NCBI GenBank assembly: GCA_965223465.1
Contig: OZ245025.1
Location: 2,108,001 to 2,172,000 of the forward strand
Source of the DNA: JAAELZ01 sp965223465
Lineage (GTDB): Bacteria; Pseudomonadota; Gammaproteobacteria; Arenicellales; Poriferihabitantaceae
DNA: 64,000 nt
Direction: 5' to 3'
Positions within the stretch are counted from its first letter, which is position 1. Each line of letters starts with the position of its first letter. Below are positions 7,474 to 16,644 of the stretch, piece by piece. The notes beneath the pieces are model-generated. The model was not told the DNA's origin and did not search any database. It saw only the letters and a program-made list of their open reading frames with translations. The position numbers and the translations under genes were made by a program.

Positions 7474-10065
7474 TTAATCCTTTCGGTCTCGCAAGGTGGT
7501 CAATGCATAAAGCACATCCAGTGCTTGCTTGGGGCTGAGTTGATCAGGGTCTAGACTCTCAATCTGCTTAATAAGCGCCTGATTACTCTCTTTTTTGGCA
7601 GGAAGTGGTTGCGGAAATATTAGTTCGGTCTGTCCTGCCAACGGTTGCTGCATGGCTTCGAGCATTTTGAGTTTATCCTCAGCCAGCCTGGTTACGGCCG
7701 CAGGTAACCCAGCGAGTTTGGCGACCTGGATTCCATAGCTTTTACTCGCCGGCCCATTTTTAAGCTTATACAAAAATACTATTTGTTGCTGGTGTTCCGC
7801 GGCGTCAAGATGCTTATTCTCCACCCCATAAATTTGGTCTGCGAGCTTAGTCAACTCAAAATAATGCGTAGAAAATAGAGTAAATGACTTAACTCGATCC
7901 GCCAATTCTGTGGCACAAGCCCACGCTAGTGACAAACCATCAAAGGTACTGGTACCACGTCCGATCTCGTCAATAAGCACCAAACTTTTCGGGCCGGCAT
8001 GACGTAAAATATGCGCCATTTCAGTCATTTCCACCATAAACGTTGAACGCCCACCTGCCAGATCATCGGCCGCGCCGATACGCGTGAAAATACGGTCGAT
8101 CTGGCCAATCCGAGCGCTTTTAGCGGGCACGAAACAACCCGTATGCGCGAGCAATACGATCAACGCGGTTTGACGCATATAGGTACTTTTACCCCCCATA
8201 TTGGGGCCAGTAATGATTTGCATACGATTCTTCTGATCAAACACACTATCGTTGGCGATAAATTTATGCGCCAGATTTTGCTCTACCACCAAATGCCGTC
8301 CGGCTTTTATCTTGATAGACCTGCTATCATCCAGTGTAGGCGCAACCAGCTTTAGGCGCTGGGCCCGCTGCGCAAAATTAGCCAATACATCCAGTTTCGC
8401 CAAGGTTTGCGCGGTATCAAGTAAGGCAACACAGTGCGGCAAGATGCGCATCATTATTTCTTGATAGAGCGCTTTTTCCCGCGCAAGTGCTTGCTCGTTA
8501 GCGCTCAAGACCCGATCTTCAAACTGCTTGAGTTCTTCGGTGATGAAGCGCTCAGCGTTTTTAAGAGTTTGGCGCCTAATATACTGTTCTGGCACCGAAT
8601 CAGACCGAGAACGCGGCATTTCGATATAGTAGCCATGTACTCGGTTATAGCGAACCCGTAAGGTTTCTACGCCCGTGGCCTGTTTTTCCTGCGCTTCCAG
8701 TTCCAACAAAAATTCATTTGAATTGCGCTGTAAGTTGCGATATTCATCTAATTCTTCGTCATAGCCATCCTTAATGACACCGCCATCGCGTATCACTGCA
8801 GCTGGGTTTTCCTTGACTGCCTCAGCAAGTAAAATAAATAGCGCTTCGAAAGCGTCCAGGTAATTTAAACGTCCAGCCAATAAGGGCGTGCTATCGTTTG
8901 CAAGCAATTTAAGGGCTGGAATTGCATCCAGGGCCGTACGCAGGCGTACCAAATCATGGGGCCGGGCGTGCCCGGTAGAAAGTCGCGACACCACCCGCTG
9001 CATATCGCCCACGGGTTTGAGTGCTGCATGCATATCACCAACCAGGCCATTATCCATCATCTCCTGTTGCAACGTGTGGCGATCCCGCAAGCGCTTGTGA
9101 TCACGTATCGGGCTTGCGACCCAGCGACGCAATTGGCGTGCGCCCATGGGGGTCGCGCAACGATCCAGATAAGCAATCAAGGTATGTTCGGTATTGCCGT
9201 TGATGCTGCGTTCTATCTCCAGATTTAGGCGGCTGATCTGATCAAGGTGCAGGTATTCATCACTGCGTTGGAAATGCAGATGATGAACATGGCCAAGCTG
9301 CTCGAGTTTTAGCTCAGCAGCATATTGCATGATGGCACCCGCTGCCCGTGTGGCTAATGGAAAAGCATCACATTCAAATGCAGCTAAGCTTTGCACTTCA
9401 AAATGTGTCCTCAACGTCTCACCAGCGCGGTCGGGTTCGAAATACCAACTGGGCAAAGCGTGTAAACATACACGCTGTGCGCTATCGCTGAGTAATACTT
9501 CGAGCGCCGCTTGATCATCTGCATATACGATCTCCGCGGGTTGTAGCCTGGCTGTTTCAGCGAGCAACGCCTCTTGTCCAGCTATTTCTTGGCCAATAAA
9601 GCGCCCCGAACTTAAGTCTAGTATGGCCAATGCAAATTGGTCAGTTGTAGGACTTTTGTCGCCACGCAACACCGCAGCGATAAGGTTGTCTTCGCGGTCT
9701 TCCAGCAAATTGTCTTCGAGTACCGTACCCGGTGTAATCACCCTTTTTACCGCACGCTCTACCGGCCCCTTACTGGCGTTGGGGTCACCAATTTGTTCAC
9801 AAATCGCTACCGCATGATTATTGTTAATCAGCTTGGCAATATATTGATCCGCACTATGATAGGGCACTCCCGCCATTGGAATCGGCTCTCCGCCAGATTT
9901 GCCCCGCGCCGTCAGTGTAATCCCCAGACGCTCTGCACCAATCTTTGCATCTTCATAGAACATCTCATAAAAATCACCCATACGATAAAACAACAAGGTA
10001 TCCGGGTAATCGGCTTTGATGCGCAAATACTGCTGCATCATGGGGGTATGCTGCGCTTTAGCCAT
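7474..10065 (-). CDS. mutS: DNA mismatch repair protein MutS
   Basis: This 863-residue protein recognises mispaired bases and small loops and, with ATP, recruits MutL. The N-terminal mismatch-binding motif is present in YRMGDFYEMF (Phe32-x-Glu34). The central connector, lever and clamp regions are intact, and the C-terminal ATPase has Walker A GPNMGGKSTYMRQ, Walker B LVLIDEIGRGTSTFDG and the STHYFELT segment. It ends with the family's short helix-turn-helix tail (DPDQLSPKQALDVLYALT). Length is normal for MutS1. It starts six bases after suhB on the same strand, so suhB-mutS are co-transcribed. Confidence 0.97.
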   Translation of the reverse strand: MAKAQHTPMMQQYLRIKADYPDTLLFYRMGDFYEMFYEDAKIGAERLGITLTARGKSGGEPIPMAGVPYHSADQYIAKLINNNHAVAICEQIGDPNASKGPVERAVKRVITPGTVLEDNLLEDREDNLIAAVLRGDKSPTTDQFALAILDLSSGRFIGQEIAGQEALLAETARLQPAEIVYADDQAALEVLLSDSAQRVCLHALPSWYFEPDRAGETLRTHFEVQSLAAFECDAFPLATRAAGAIMQYAAELKLEQLGHVHHLHFQRSDEYLHLDQISRLNLEIERSINGNTEHTLIAYLDRCATPMGARQLRRWVASPIRDHKRLRDRHTLQQEMMDNGLVGDMHAALKPVGDMQRVVSRLSTGHARPHDLVRLRTALDAIPALKLLANDSTPLLAGRLNYLDAFEALFILLAEAVKENPAAVIRDGGVIKDGYDEELDEYRNLQRNSNEFLLELEAQEKQATGVETLRVRYNRVHGYYIEMPRSRSDSVPEQYIRRQTLKNAERFITEELKQFEDRVLSANEQALAREKALYQEIMMRILPHCVALLDTAQTLAKLDVLANFAQRAQRLKLVAPTLDDSRSIKIKAGRHLVVEQNLAHKFIANDSVFDQKNRMQIITGPNMGGKSTYMRQTALIVLLAHTGCFVPAKSARIGQIDRIFTRIGAADDLAGGRSTFMVEMTEMAHILRHAGPKSLVLIDEIGRGTSTFDGLSLAWACATELADRVKSFTLFSTHYFELTKLADQIYGVENKHLDAAEHQQQIVFLYKLKNGPASKSYGIQVAKLAGLPAAVTRLAEDKLKMLEAMQQPLAGQTELIFPQPLPAKKESNQALIKQIESLDPDQLSPKQALDVLYALTTLRDRKD

Positions 10066-10071
10066 TAAGCT

Positions 10072-10884
10072 TCAAGTTCCGGGTTGCTCGAGATCCTTGG
10101 CATGTTCCTTGACTAGAGTTTGCAACTTGCCAAACAGCTTTGGGTTGCCGCTAATGATGTGCCCGGATTCAAGCATGTTTTGTTCTCCGTGTGCATCGCT
10201 ACAAAATCCACCCGCCTCTTGAATCAGTAACACCCCTGCCGCGATATCCCAGATGCTCAATCCAAACTCCCAAAATCCATCAAATCTACCCGCGGCGACC
10301 TGGGCTAAATCCAGTGCTGCGGATCCAGCACGGCGCACGCCTGCCACATGCGGAACCAGCGCCTTAAAACAGCTTAACCATGAGTCCAGATACTGCATAT
10401 CGCGATAAGGAAAGCCAGTTGCCAGCATTGCATCTGCCAGACGACGGGTTTGGCTCACCCGAATACGTCGGTTATTCAGATGCGCGCCCTTACCCTTGCT
10501 TGCAGAATACAATTCATCACGGCTCGGGTCGTACACCACCCCGACCTGCAGCACCCCCTTAACCCGCAAAGCAATAGATACGGCGTAGACTGGATAACCA
10601 TGTAGATAATTGGTTGTCCCATCGAGAGGGTCAATGATCCATTGGTATTCGCTCCTATTCTTCGCTCCCTGAATACCCGATTCTTCGGCCAATATGGCAT
10701 GGTCGGGGTAAGCGTCATGGATAGTCTGAATAATCATCTGTTCAGCTTGCCGATCCACCTCGCTGACATAATCCGCGCGACCTTTTTTCTCAATTTCGAG
10801 TTGATCAATCCGTTCAATATTATGAATCATTACCTTGCTCGCAGCACGCGCAGCCTTAACGGCAATGTTTAACATTGGGTCCAT
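10072..10884 (-). CDS. suhB: inositol-1-monophosphatase family protein SuhB
   Basis: This 270-residue magnesium-dependent phosphatase has the family's metal ligands in AEESG (Glu67, Glu68) and DPLDGTTNYLHG (Asp86, Asp89), and the C-terminal SIWDIAAGVLLIQEAGG motif. In E. coli, SuhB also binds RNA polymerase and the Nus factors in the rRNA antitermination complex; whether that applies here cannot be read from sequence. The N terminus MDPMLNIAVKAARAA matches the family start closely. It precedes mutS by six bases. About 260 bp separates its start from the divergent lepB. Confidence 0.92.
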   Translation of the reverse strand: MDPMLNIAVKAARAASKVMIHNIERIDQLEIEKKGRADYVSEVDRQAEQMIIQTIHDAYPDHAILAEESGIQGAKNRSEYQWIIDPLDGTTNYLHGYPVYAVSIALRVKGVLQVGVVYDPSRDELYSASKGKGAHLNNRRIRVSQTRRLADAMLATGFPYRDMQYLDSWLSCFKALVPHVAGVRRAGSAALDLAQVAAGRFDGFWEFGLSIWDIAAGVLLIQEAGGFCSDAHGEQNMLESGHIISGNPKLFGKLQTLVKEHAKDLEQPGT

Positions 10885-11143
10885 GAGTGTGTAATGTGTG
10901 AATTTCGAAAGGCGTGATTTTAGTGATCACCGCGCTAAAAAGATAGCTGGATTGTCTGGCTGACAGCTTACCAATGCGCTGGGGTTGTATATATGCGCGT
11001 CTAGGCAGGTTGATAAATATGATAAAGCACAAATCACGTCTACAAAGTCGTTAGGTTGGGTTTGTTCAACCTTACGACAATTTAATAAATGCGTCTGAGC
11101 CAGGCTGCTATGATTAGTTTTTTCAAGTAACCGAGCTCACCAC

Positions 11144-11779
11144 ATGGCGCATAATTTGAAGCAAATCTGGCGTGATCATAAAGGTTTAGTGGTTTTCCTG
11201 ATTTTGATGTTTTGTTTTCGCAGTGCCGTTGCTGACTGGAACACCGTACCCACGGGTTCAATGCAGCCCACCATCATTGAGGGTGACCGAATTTTGGTGG
11301 ATAAAATGGCCTTCGACATTCGTATCCCCTTTACCCATATCTCCCTACTGAAAAGAAGTGACCCAGCGCGTGGAGACATTGTGGTGTTTGACTCTGAAAT
11401 TGCGAAAAAACGCTTAGTGAAAAGAGTTATTGGCGTGCCAGGTGATATTTTGTCCATGCGCAACAATGCACTGACCATCAACGGCAAACCGCTCGAATAC
11501 AAAAGACTCAACCGTACTGATTTTATCGAGTATTTTTCTGGAATCGAGCATGTCATTCGCCTCCATCCAGCTGGCCGAATTGCTGATTTTAAACCTCTTA
11601 AAATTCCCGCCGATTATTACTTTATGATGGGTGACAACCGTAATAACAGTGCTGATTCTCGCGTCATCGGTATGGTGCCTCGTGATGAAATCATAGGACG
11701 CACCGAACGGGTAGTCATGTCACTCGATTACGACAACTATTATCTCCCTAGAAAAAATCGTTTTATTAAAGCCCTGTAA
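11144..11779 (+). CDS. lepB: signal peptidase I
   Basis: This 211-residue serine/lysine protease is anchored in the inner membrane and removes signal peptides from exported proteins on the periplasmic side. One hydrophobic segment (about residues 15-30) precedes the catalytic domain. The nucleophile is Ser39 in VPTGSMQPT, the general base is Lys93 in VKRVIGVPGD, and the box MGDNRNNSADSR is intact. It is short compared with E. coli LepB (two membrane segments, about 324 residues), lacking the first membrane helix and part of the non-catalytic domain. It may therefore be a second, compact paralogue rather than the main LepB. It is not next to lepA or rnc, the usual neighbours. Confidence 0.9.
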   Translation: MAHNLKQIWRDHKGLVVFLILMFCFRSAVADWNTVPTGSMQPTIIEGDRILVDKMAFDIRIPFTHISLLKRSDPARGDIVVFDSEIAKKRLVKRVIGVPGDILSMRNNALTINGKPLEYKRLNRTDFIEYFSGIEHVIRLHPAGRIADFKPLKIPADYYFMMGDNRNNSADSRVIGMVPRDEIIGRTERVVMSLDYDNYYLPRKNRFIKAL

Positions 11780-12166
11780 TCGAAAACGGGTAAATTTTAA
11801 TAAACCTACCATCTCCTAAACCACACCCTTCAGTTACTTTTGGGTGCGGCAACAACCAGCCATAGAAATATACAGGTATCAAATCTGGCCACACCGAGTT
11901 CAACCGACTATCGACCCAATAAAATTAGTATCATATTTACAACACTATGCCTGTAATTAGGTAAATAACCATACCCTTATAGTCCAAGGTGCGCGCTATA
12001 ATCGGGGAGCTTTGAGCCTGAGCGTTAATTATGGCAATAAAATATATATTGAAAACAAGTGCTTGCTCTCATAACGCCCCAGCTGGTCAATTCTTCATCA
12101 AGGAATAAAACTTATAGGACACCTCTTTTCTGATTTCCTTCACCTAATCCTCTCCGGGGTTATATT
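11780..12166. other. intergenic region lepB / Na-Pi cotransporter
   Basis: This 387-bp stretch holds no clear gene. A TATAAT lies at 11997-12002, about 165 bases before the next start, without a good -35. A 25-codon open frame with no ribosome-binding site runs from 12031 to 12108. A weak stem (CCACACCC with GGGTGCGG, about 11820-11848) has no T-run. I saw no Pho box. Confidence 0.5.
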
Positions 12167-13990
12167 ATGCTACGCCGTATTGTTTTTCCTACCGTTTTAC
12201 TTTTACTTACCTATGGCTTCTGGATTAGTCCAGATTTCAAGCAAATAGCTGCAGGCGTGTCGATATTTTTGTTCGGCATGCTCTTTTTGGAAGAAGGCTT
12301 TAAGGCATTTTCTGGTGGAATGCTTGAACGCTTGCTACGCAAAACAACCAGCAGCACCTGGAGAGCCCTCAGTTTTGGTGTGGTTAGCACGAGCATCATG
12401 CAATCCAGTTCTTTGGTATCTGTGATCACGATTTCATTTTTAGGTGCCGGACTCATTTCACTGGCTGCGGGTATTGGGATTATTTTCGGCGCTAATCTTG
12501 GTACCACTACCGGAGCGTGGTTGATAGCAGGATTTGGTATGAAAGTTAAAATTTCTGCTTATGCCATGCCAATGCTGGTATTTGGGATCATTTTAGTCTT
12601 TCAAAAATCAAAGTCCTTAAAGGGGATCGGCTATGTTCTAGCTGGCCTGGGTTTTTTGTTTTTAGGTATTCACTATATGAAAGAGGGCTTTGAGGCTTTC
12701 CGAGATACCATCGATTTAACCAAATTCGCGATTGCTGGTTACCCTGGCATCATCATATTTACCCTGATTGGGGCCTTTGCGACTGTCGTAATGCAATCAA
12801 GCCATGCGACCCTGGTCATTATCATTACCGCCCTATCAGCTGGGCAAATTACCTACGAAAACGCGCTAGCACTGGCGATTGGTGCCAATATAGGCACCAC
12901 GATCACTGCCATTCTTGGTGCCATGAGCTCAAACGTAGAAGGCCGACGCCTGGCTGCAGCTCACCTCATTTTTAACGTGGTCACCGCTATTATTGCGATT
13001 ACCCTGATTTACCAAATTGCAGATCTAGTCGATTGGTTCAGTGCTGCGGTTGGCATAGCTGAGAAAAACTATACTTTAAAGCTTGCCGTGTTCCACTCGA
13101 TATTCAACTTGATTGGTATCATCGCGATGCTGCCTTTCATTGAGCAACTGGTCAAGTTCCTGATGAAGGCAATGAATCCCAGAACGCGCACCAGCGCTGA
13201 CCCCATCCACCTGCACGAATCGTCTATTGAGCTGCCCGATACCGCAATTGAAGCCGTGCGTAAAGAAACCCTGCATTTATACGAAAATGCGTTTGCCATT
13301 ATTGCGCACGGCTTGGCACTGCATCGACACGATATTCTGTCGGACCGAGATTTAGAAGAAGTCATACAAGACTCCCGTAAGCCCATCTCGATAGACATTG
13401 ATGAAGAGTACGAAACCACGGTTAAATCCCTTTATAGTGAGATCGTGGCTTTTATCAGCCGAGCGCAGGTCAATATGCGTGAAGACCAGACTGACGAATT
13501 GTTTGCGCTGCGTGTGGCTGGGCGAGACATAGTTGATGCGATCAAAGAAACCCAGAGTATCCATAAAAACATGATGACATTCATTGCTTCTGACAATGAA
13601 TATATTCGTGTAGAATACAACAAAATTCGGCATTTTCTTGCCTCAGTATTGCGCCAGATATCAGCGGCAGCAACTGATCCAAATAGTTTAAGTTTGCTGA
13701 CTCTAGACCAATTAAAGTACGATATGAAATCTAACGATGCCACCTTAAATGGCGTTCTCGAAGCACTGATCAGAGAACAAAAAATCACGCCACTTATGGC
13801 GACTTCTCTTATGAATGATTCTGCGTTTGCTTATAAAGCGACCAAGAAGCTGCTACAGATGGGTAAAATTTTATTCGCAAAAGGTGATCTGTCTATGAAA
13901 CGCGTTGAAAGAAAGTTTGCCCTGGATGAAGGCGAAATTCAGGAAATTATAAAAAATCAAGAAAAGTTACTAGAGGAGGGGCAAACATGA
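12167..13990 (+). CDS. Na/phosphate cotransporter, NptA/YjbB family with PhoU-like tail
   Basis: This 607-residue inner-membrane protein takes up or exports phosphate coupled to sodium. Two inverted Na/Pi repeats are visible, each with a QSS motif (IMQSSSLVSV and VMQSSHATLV) and a GAN(L/I)GTT motif (GANLGTTTGAW, GANIGTTITAI). About nine hydrophobic segments lie within residues 1-330. The soluble part from about 350 to 607 is helical and acidic and resembles the PhoU-like domain fused to bacterial members. Its stop overlaps the start of the next small gene as ATGA, so the two are coupled. Direction of transport and specificity are family inferences. Confidence 0.88.
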   Translation: MLRRIVFPTVLLLLTYGFWISPDFKQIAAGVSIFLFGMLFLEEGFKAFSGGMLERLLRKTTSSTWRALSFGVVSTSIMQSSSLVSVITISFLGAGLISLAAGIGIIFGANLGTTTGAWLIAGFGMKVKISAYAMPMLVFGIILVFQKSKSLKGIGYVLAGLGFLFLGIHYMKEGFEAFRDTIDLTKFAIAGYPGIIIFTLIGAFATVVMQSSHATLVIIITALSAGQITYENALALAIGANIGTTITAILGAMSSNVEGRRLAAAHLIFNVVTAIIAITLIYQIADLVDWFSAAVGIAEKNYTLKLAVFHSIFNLIGIIAMLPFIEQLVKFLMKAMNPRTRTSADPIHLHESSIELPDTAIEAVRKETLHLYENAFAIIAHGLALHRHDILSDRDLEEVIQDSRKPISIDIDEEYETTVKSLYSEIVAFISRAQVNMREDQTDELFALRVAGRDIVDAIKETQSIHKNMMTFIASDNEYIRVEYNKIRHFLASVLRQISAAATDPNSLSLLTLDQLKYDMKSNDATLNGVLEALIREQKITPLMATSLMNDSAFAYKATKKLLQMGKILFAKGDLSMKRVERKFALDEGEIQEIIKNQEKLLEEGQT

Positions 13991-14256
13991 AAACGCCCAA
14001 ACTCCTGAAACAAATCAAACAATATCTTGATTCAGACATAAAGACCCAGCTAAAGCAAGAAAAGGACATCCTTAAAGTCATTCATAAGCTGAAAAAAAAA
14101 CAGGTTTCTTATAAAGAAAAACTCAGCAGTACCGAGCAAAAAGAAAAACGTAAAAAGCTGATTAGGGATATTGAAATTATTAAGGCCCAGCGCAAAAAAG
14201 GACTCAAGGCATTGAAAAAAGCACGTATCAAACGTAAATCAAGAAAAACTAAGTAG
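13987..14256 (+). CDS. small lysine-rich coiled-coil protein
   Basis: This is an 89-residue protein of unknown function, very basic (about one third lysine or arginine), with heptad-like runs throughout (for example KKKQVSYKEKLSSTEQKEKR) and a KRKSRKTK tail. No signal peptide or membrane segment is seen. It overlaps the cotransporter gene by four bases (ATGA) behind a strong GAGGAGGGG ribosome site, so it is surely translated and co-expressed. A role at the cotransporter's cytoplasmic, PhoU-like domain is an inference from coupling alone. A nucleic-acid or polyphosphate-binding role would also fit the charge. Confidence 0.75.
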   Translation: MKTPKLLKQIKQYLDSDIKTQLKQEKDILKVIHKLKKKQVSYKEKLSSTEQKEKRKKLIRDIEIIKAQRKKGLKALKKARIKRKSRKTK

Positions 14257-14272
14257 TCGTTATCCCGGCGCT

Positions 14273-14728
14273 TTATAGATTTAGTTTAAAGCCTTCGTGG
14301 CTCGCGACAAAGTCAAGCGATTGATAAAACTTCAGCGCATCGGGGCGCTGCTTGTCTGAAGTCAACTGAACAATACTGCAATTTCTTTGTTTAGCGCGTT
14401 TAATGGCCCATTTAATAAGCGTGCTTCCCAAGCCGAGCCCTCTGAAATTGGAGTGAATCCTGACGCTCTCAATTAGGCACCGCCTGGACCCTATATGGGT
14501 TAAATAAGGGATAAAAGTAAGTTGTAGCATCCCCACTAACTCGCCCTCATTCTCGACTACGATTAACTCGTTATTTGGGTCCTGCTCTATGTCGCCAAAT
14601 GTTTCCATATAACGGGGGTTAATCGGCTCACTACTATCTTCTCTACTTGAACCCAGTTTATCATCCGCCAACATCTGAACTAAGCCGGCTAAATCATCCC
14701 GCCGTGCCTGACGGAAGTTCAAATTCAT
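14273..14728 (-). CDS. GNAT family N-acetyltransferase
   Basis: This 151-residue single-domain acetyltransferase of the GNAT fold carries the acetyl-CoA pyrophosphate loop in RIHSNFRGLGLGSTLIKWA (an R-x-x-G-x-G/A type motif), preceded by the beta-4 strand (GELVGMLQLTFIPYL) and followed by QLTSDKQRPDALKFYQSLDF. These are typical of small-molecule or protein N-acetyltransferases. The substrate is unknown. Its ATG overlaps the stop of the upstream SRPBCC gene as ATGA, so the two are coupled. It converges with the lysine-rich gene, leaving only 16 bp between stops. Confidence 0.87.
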   Translation of the reverse strand: MNLNFRQARRDDLAGLVQMLADDKLGSSREDSSEPINPRYMETFGDIEQDPNNELIVVENEGELVGMLQLTFIPYLTHIGSRRCLIESVRIHSNFRGLGLGSTLIKWAIKRAKQRNCSIVQLTSDKQRPDALKFYQSLDFVASHEGFKLNL

Positions 14729-15165
14729 GAATGATCTATTTGCACATCGTCAGGAAAAGGCTGACCCTTACCTGTTTCTAATGCATCTTTGAGGCTTAGC
14801 ATAAAAACTGCCCATTTGGTGCTGCAATGGGCCATGAAATCTGAGGGGGCTTTCCAGTTTGCATGGCTAAAGTTTACGAAAGTTTGTCCATTCTCTGGTT
14901 TTAGTTCAAACACAATTTCTGTGCCCATCCACGCTTCGGGCATCGTTCCCGAATGCTGCCACCGCACCAGTTCATTCTTAATCAATTCAGCCACTTGAAA
15001 ATCAGGGCCAGCTTCACCAAACCTGAATTTGATGATTGACCCTATCTTCCCTGCTCCAGTGGTGTCGCTGGTCCACCAACTCGATAATCCAGCGTTGGTT
15101 GTCAGCGCCGCATATATTTTTTCTGGCGTGGTTTGAATACCTACACGATGATTTATGGTAGTCAT
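14725..15165 (-). CDS. SRPBCC / AHSA1-like domain protein
   Basis: This 146-residue protein has the START-like SRPBCC fold pattern: an initial strand with HRVGIQTTPEKIYAAL, the WWTSDTTGAGKIGSIIKFRFG block and a C-terminal helix (CSTKWAVFMLSLKDALETG). The family binds hydrophobic ligands or, as AHSA1-type domains, interacts with chaperones; some members are toxin-immunity or stress proteins. Substrate and role are unknown. It is translationally coupled to the GNAT gene downstream (ATGA overlap). The start ATG at 15163-15165 is reasonable but has no strong ribosome site. Confidence 0.8.
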   Translation of the reverse strand: MTTINHRVGIQTTPEKIYAALTTNAGLSSWWTSDTTGAGKIGSIIKFRFGEAGPDFQVAELIKNELVRWQHSGTMPEAWMGTEIVFELKPENGQTFVNFSHANWKAPSDFMAHCSTKWAVFMLSLKDALETGKGQPFPDDVQIDHS

Positions 15166-15217
15166 GATGATGTCTATATTTTTAATTGGTTTCGATTATG
15201 TGAACCTAAAGATCTCC

Positions 15218-16573
15218 TCATACCATGGTCACCAGTTCTTCAGCCGCGGTGGGATGAATCGCCACGGTCTGATCAAAATCAGCCTTGGTCGCACCCATTT
15301 TTATCGCCACCGCAAAACCCTGCAACATTTCATCCGCCCCCTCGCCAATAATATGGCATCCAACGACTTTTTCATTGGGTCCTTGGCAGATAAGCTTCAT
15401 TACGGTTGGTGATTTGTGCGCTGAGACCGCATACAGCATATTAGTGAACTCACTACGATAAATTTTCAAATCCGCCATGCCGTACTGATCAACCGCCTGT
15501 TGTTCAGTTAAACCGACTGTTCCGATGGGAGGGTGGCTAAACACCACGGTGGGAATCAAGGCATAATCCAGTTTGGCCTTGGTTTGTCCATCAAACAGTC
15601 TATCCGCCAGACGTCTGCCCGCAGCGATAGCAACTGGCGTAAGCTGCGCGGCACCCGTGACATCACCCACTGCCTTAATGCCCTTCACCACGGTATTTTG
15701 ATAGGCATCGACCATGATATAACCCGCTTTGTCGGTTTCAATACCCACTTTTTCCAAGCCAAGTGACTGGGTGTTCGGCAGCCGACCAATCGCCCAGATA
15801 ACGCAATCAAAATGCCCACCGTGTCCGCCACCTTCTTGTAAGGCACGAATACTGTCGTCTGCATTTCGCCCAAGACCCCTTAACTGAATGCAGGTTTGAA
15901 TATCAACCCCGGCATTTTGCATCGATTGCATCACCGTTGAGGATAGACATTCATCAAACGTGCGCAGTAATTGTTGCTTCCTGAGTAGCATCGTGACCTT
16001 GCTGCCGAGCATATTCAACACACCCGCCAATTCAGTCGCGATATATCCCGCACCGACAACCAAAACCCGCTCGGGTAACGCTTCCAATTCAAAAAAACCA
16101 TCACTGCTAATACCGAGCTCGGCCCCAGGTATTTCGGGCACCCAAGGATGCCCTCCCGTTGCAACTAAAATATGCTCCGCCACAAACTGCCGATCATCAA
16201 CTTCAACCGTATCAGGCTTGACAAACTGCCCCCAGCCGTCGATAACCTCTACCCCGGAACTGTGCAGATTACGATCATAAATCTCATTTAAACGTTCGAT
16301 ATAAGCATCCCGTTTTTGCTTAAGTACGGACCAGTCAAATGACGGCTCACCGAAGGTAAAACCATAATCACGTGCTAACCCTAAGCCTTCGGACAAATGT
16401 GCGGCATTCCACATCACTTTTTTCGGCACGCAGCCAACGTTTACACAGGTTCCTCCCAAACGCCCGGCTTCAATCAGCAGGGTTTTAGCGCCATAGCTGG
16501 CGGCTCGCCGGGCGCTGGCAATACCACCACTACCACCCCCGATAACAATGTAATCATATTTTTTATTTGTCAT
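15218..16573 (-). CDS. gor: glutathione-disulfide reductase
   Basis: This is a 451-residue cytoplasmic flavoenzyme that reduces oxidised glutathione with NADPH. It has the FAD-binding GGGSGGIASARRAA motif at the N terminus and the redox pair Cys43/Cys48 in GGTCVNVGCVPKKV. The pyridine-nucleotide site is VVGAGYIATELAGVL, and the C-terminal catalytic motif HPTAAEELVTM carries His440 and Glu445. The usual Arg residues for the NADPH 2'-phosphate appear in LLRKQQLLRTFD. Length equals that of E. coli Gor. It diverges from prlC, with about 70 bp between starts. Confidence 0.94.
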   Translation of the reverse strand: MTNKKYDYIVIGGGSGGIASARRAASYGAKTLLIEAGRLGGTCVNVGCVPKKVMWNAAHLSEGLGLARDYGFTFGEPSFDWSVLKQKRDAYIERLNEIYDRNLHSSGVEVIDGWGQFVKPDTVEVDDRQFVAEHILVATGGHPWVPEIPGAELGISSDGFFELEALPERVLVVGAGYIATELAGVLNMLGSKVTMLLRKQQLLRTFDECLSSTVMQSMQNAGVDIQTCIQLRGLGRNADDSIRALQEGGGHGGHFDCVIWAIGRLPNTQSLGLEKVGIETDKAGYIMVDAYQNTVVKGIKAVGDVTGAAQLTPVAIAAGRRLADRLFDGQTKAKLDYALIPTVVFSHPPIGTVGLTEQQAVDQYGMADLKIYRSEFTNMLYAVSAHKSPTVMKLICQGPNEKVVGCHIIGEGADEMLQGFAVAIKMGATKADFDQTVAIHPTAAEELVTMV

Positions 16574-16644
16574 TGAATACTCATCTAACTTGTAACTAAA
16601 CAGTTCGCCTCCATGATGGAAAACAGACTCTACGCACCAATATT

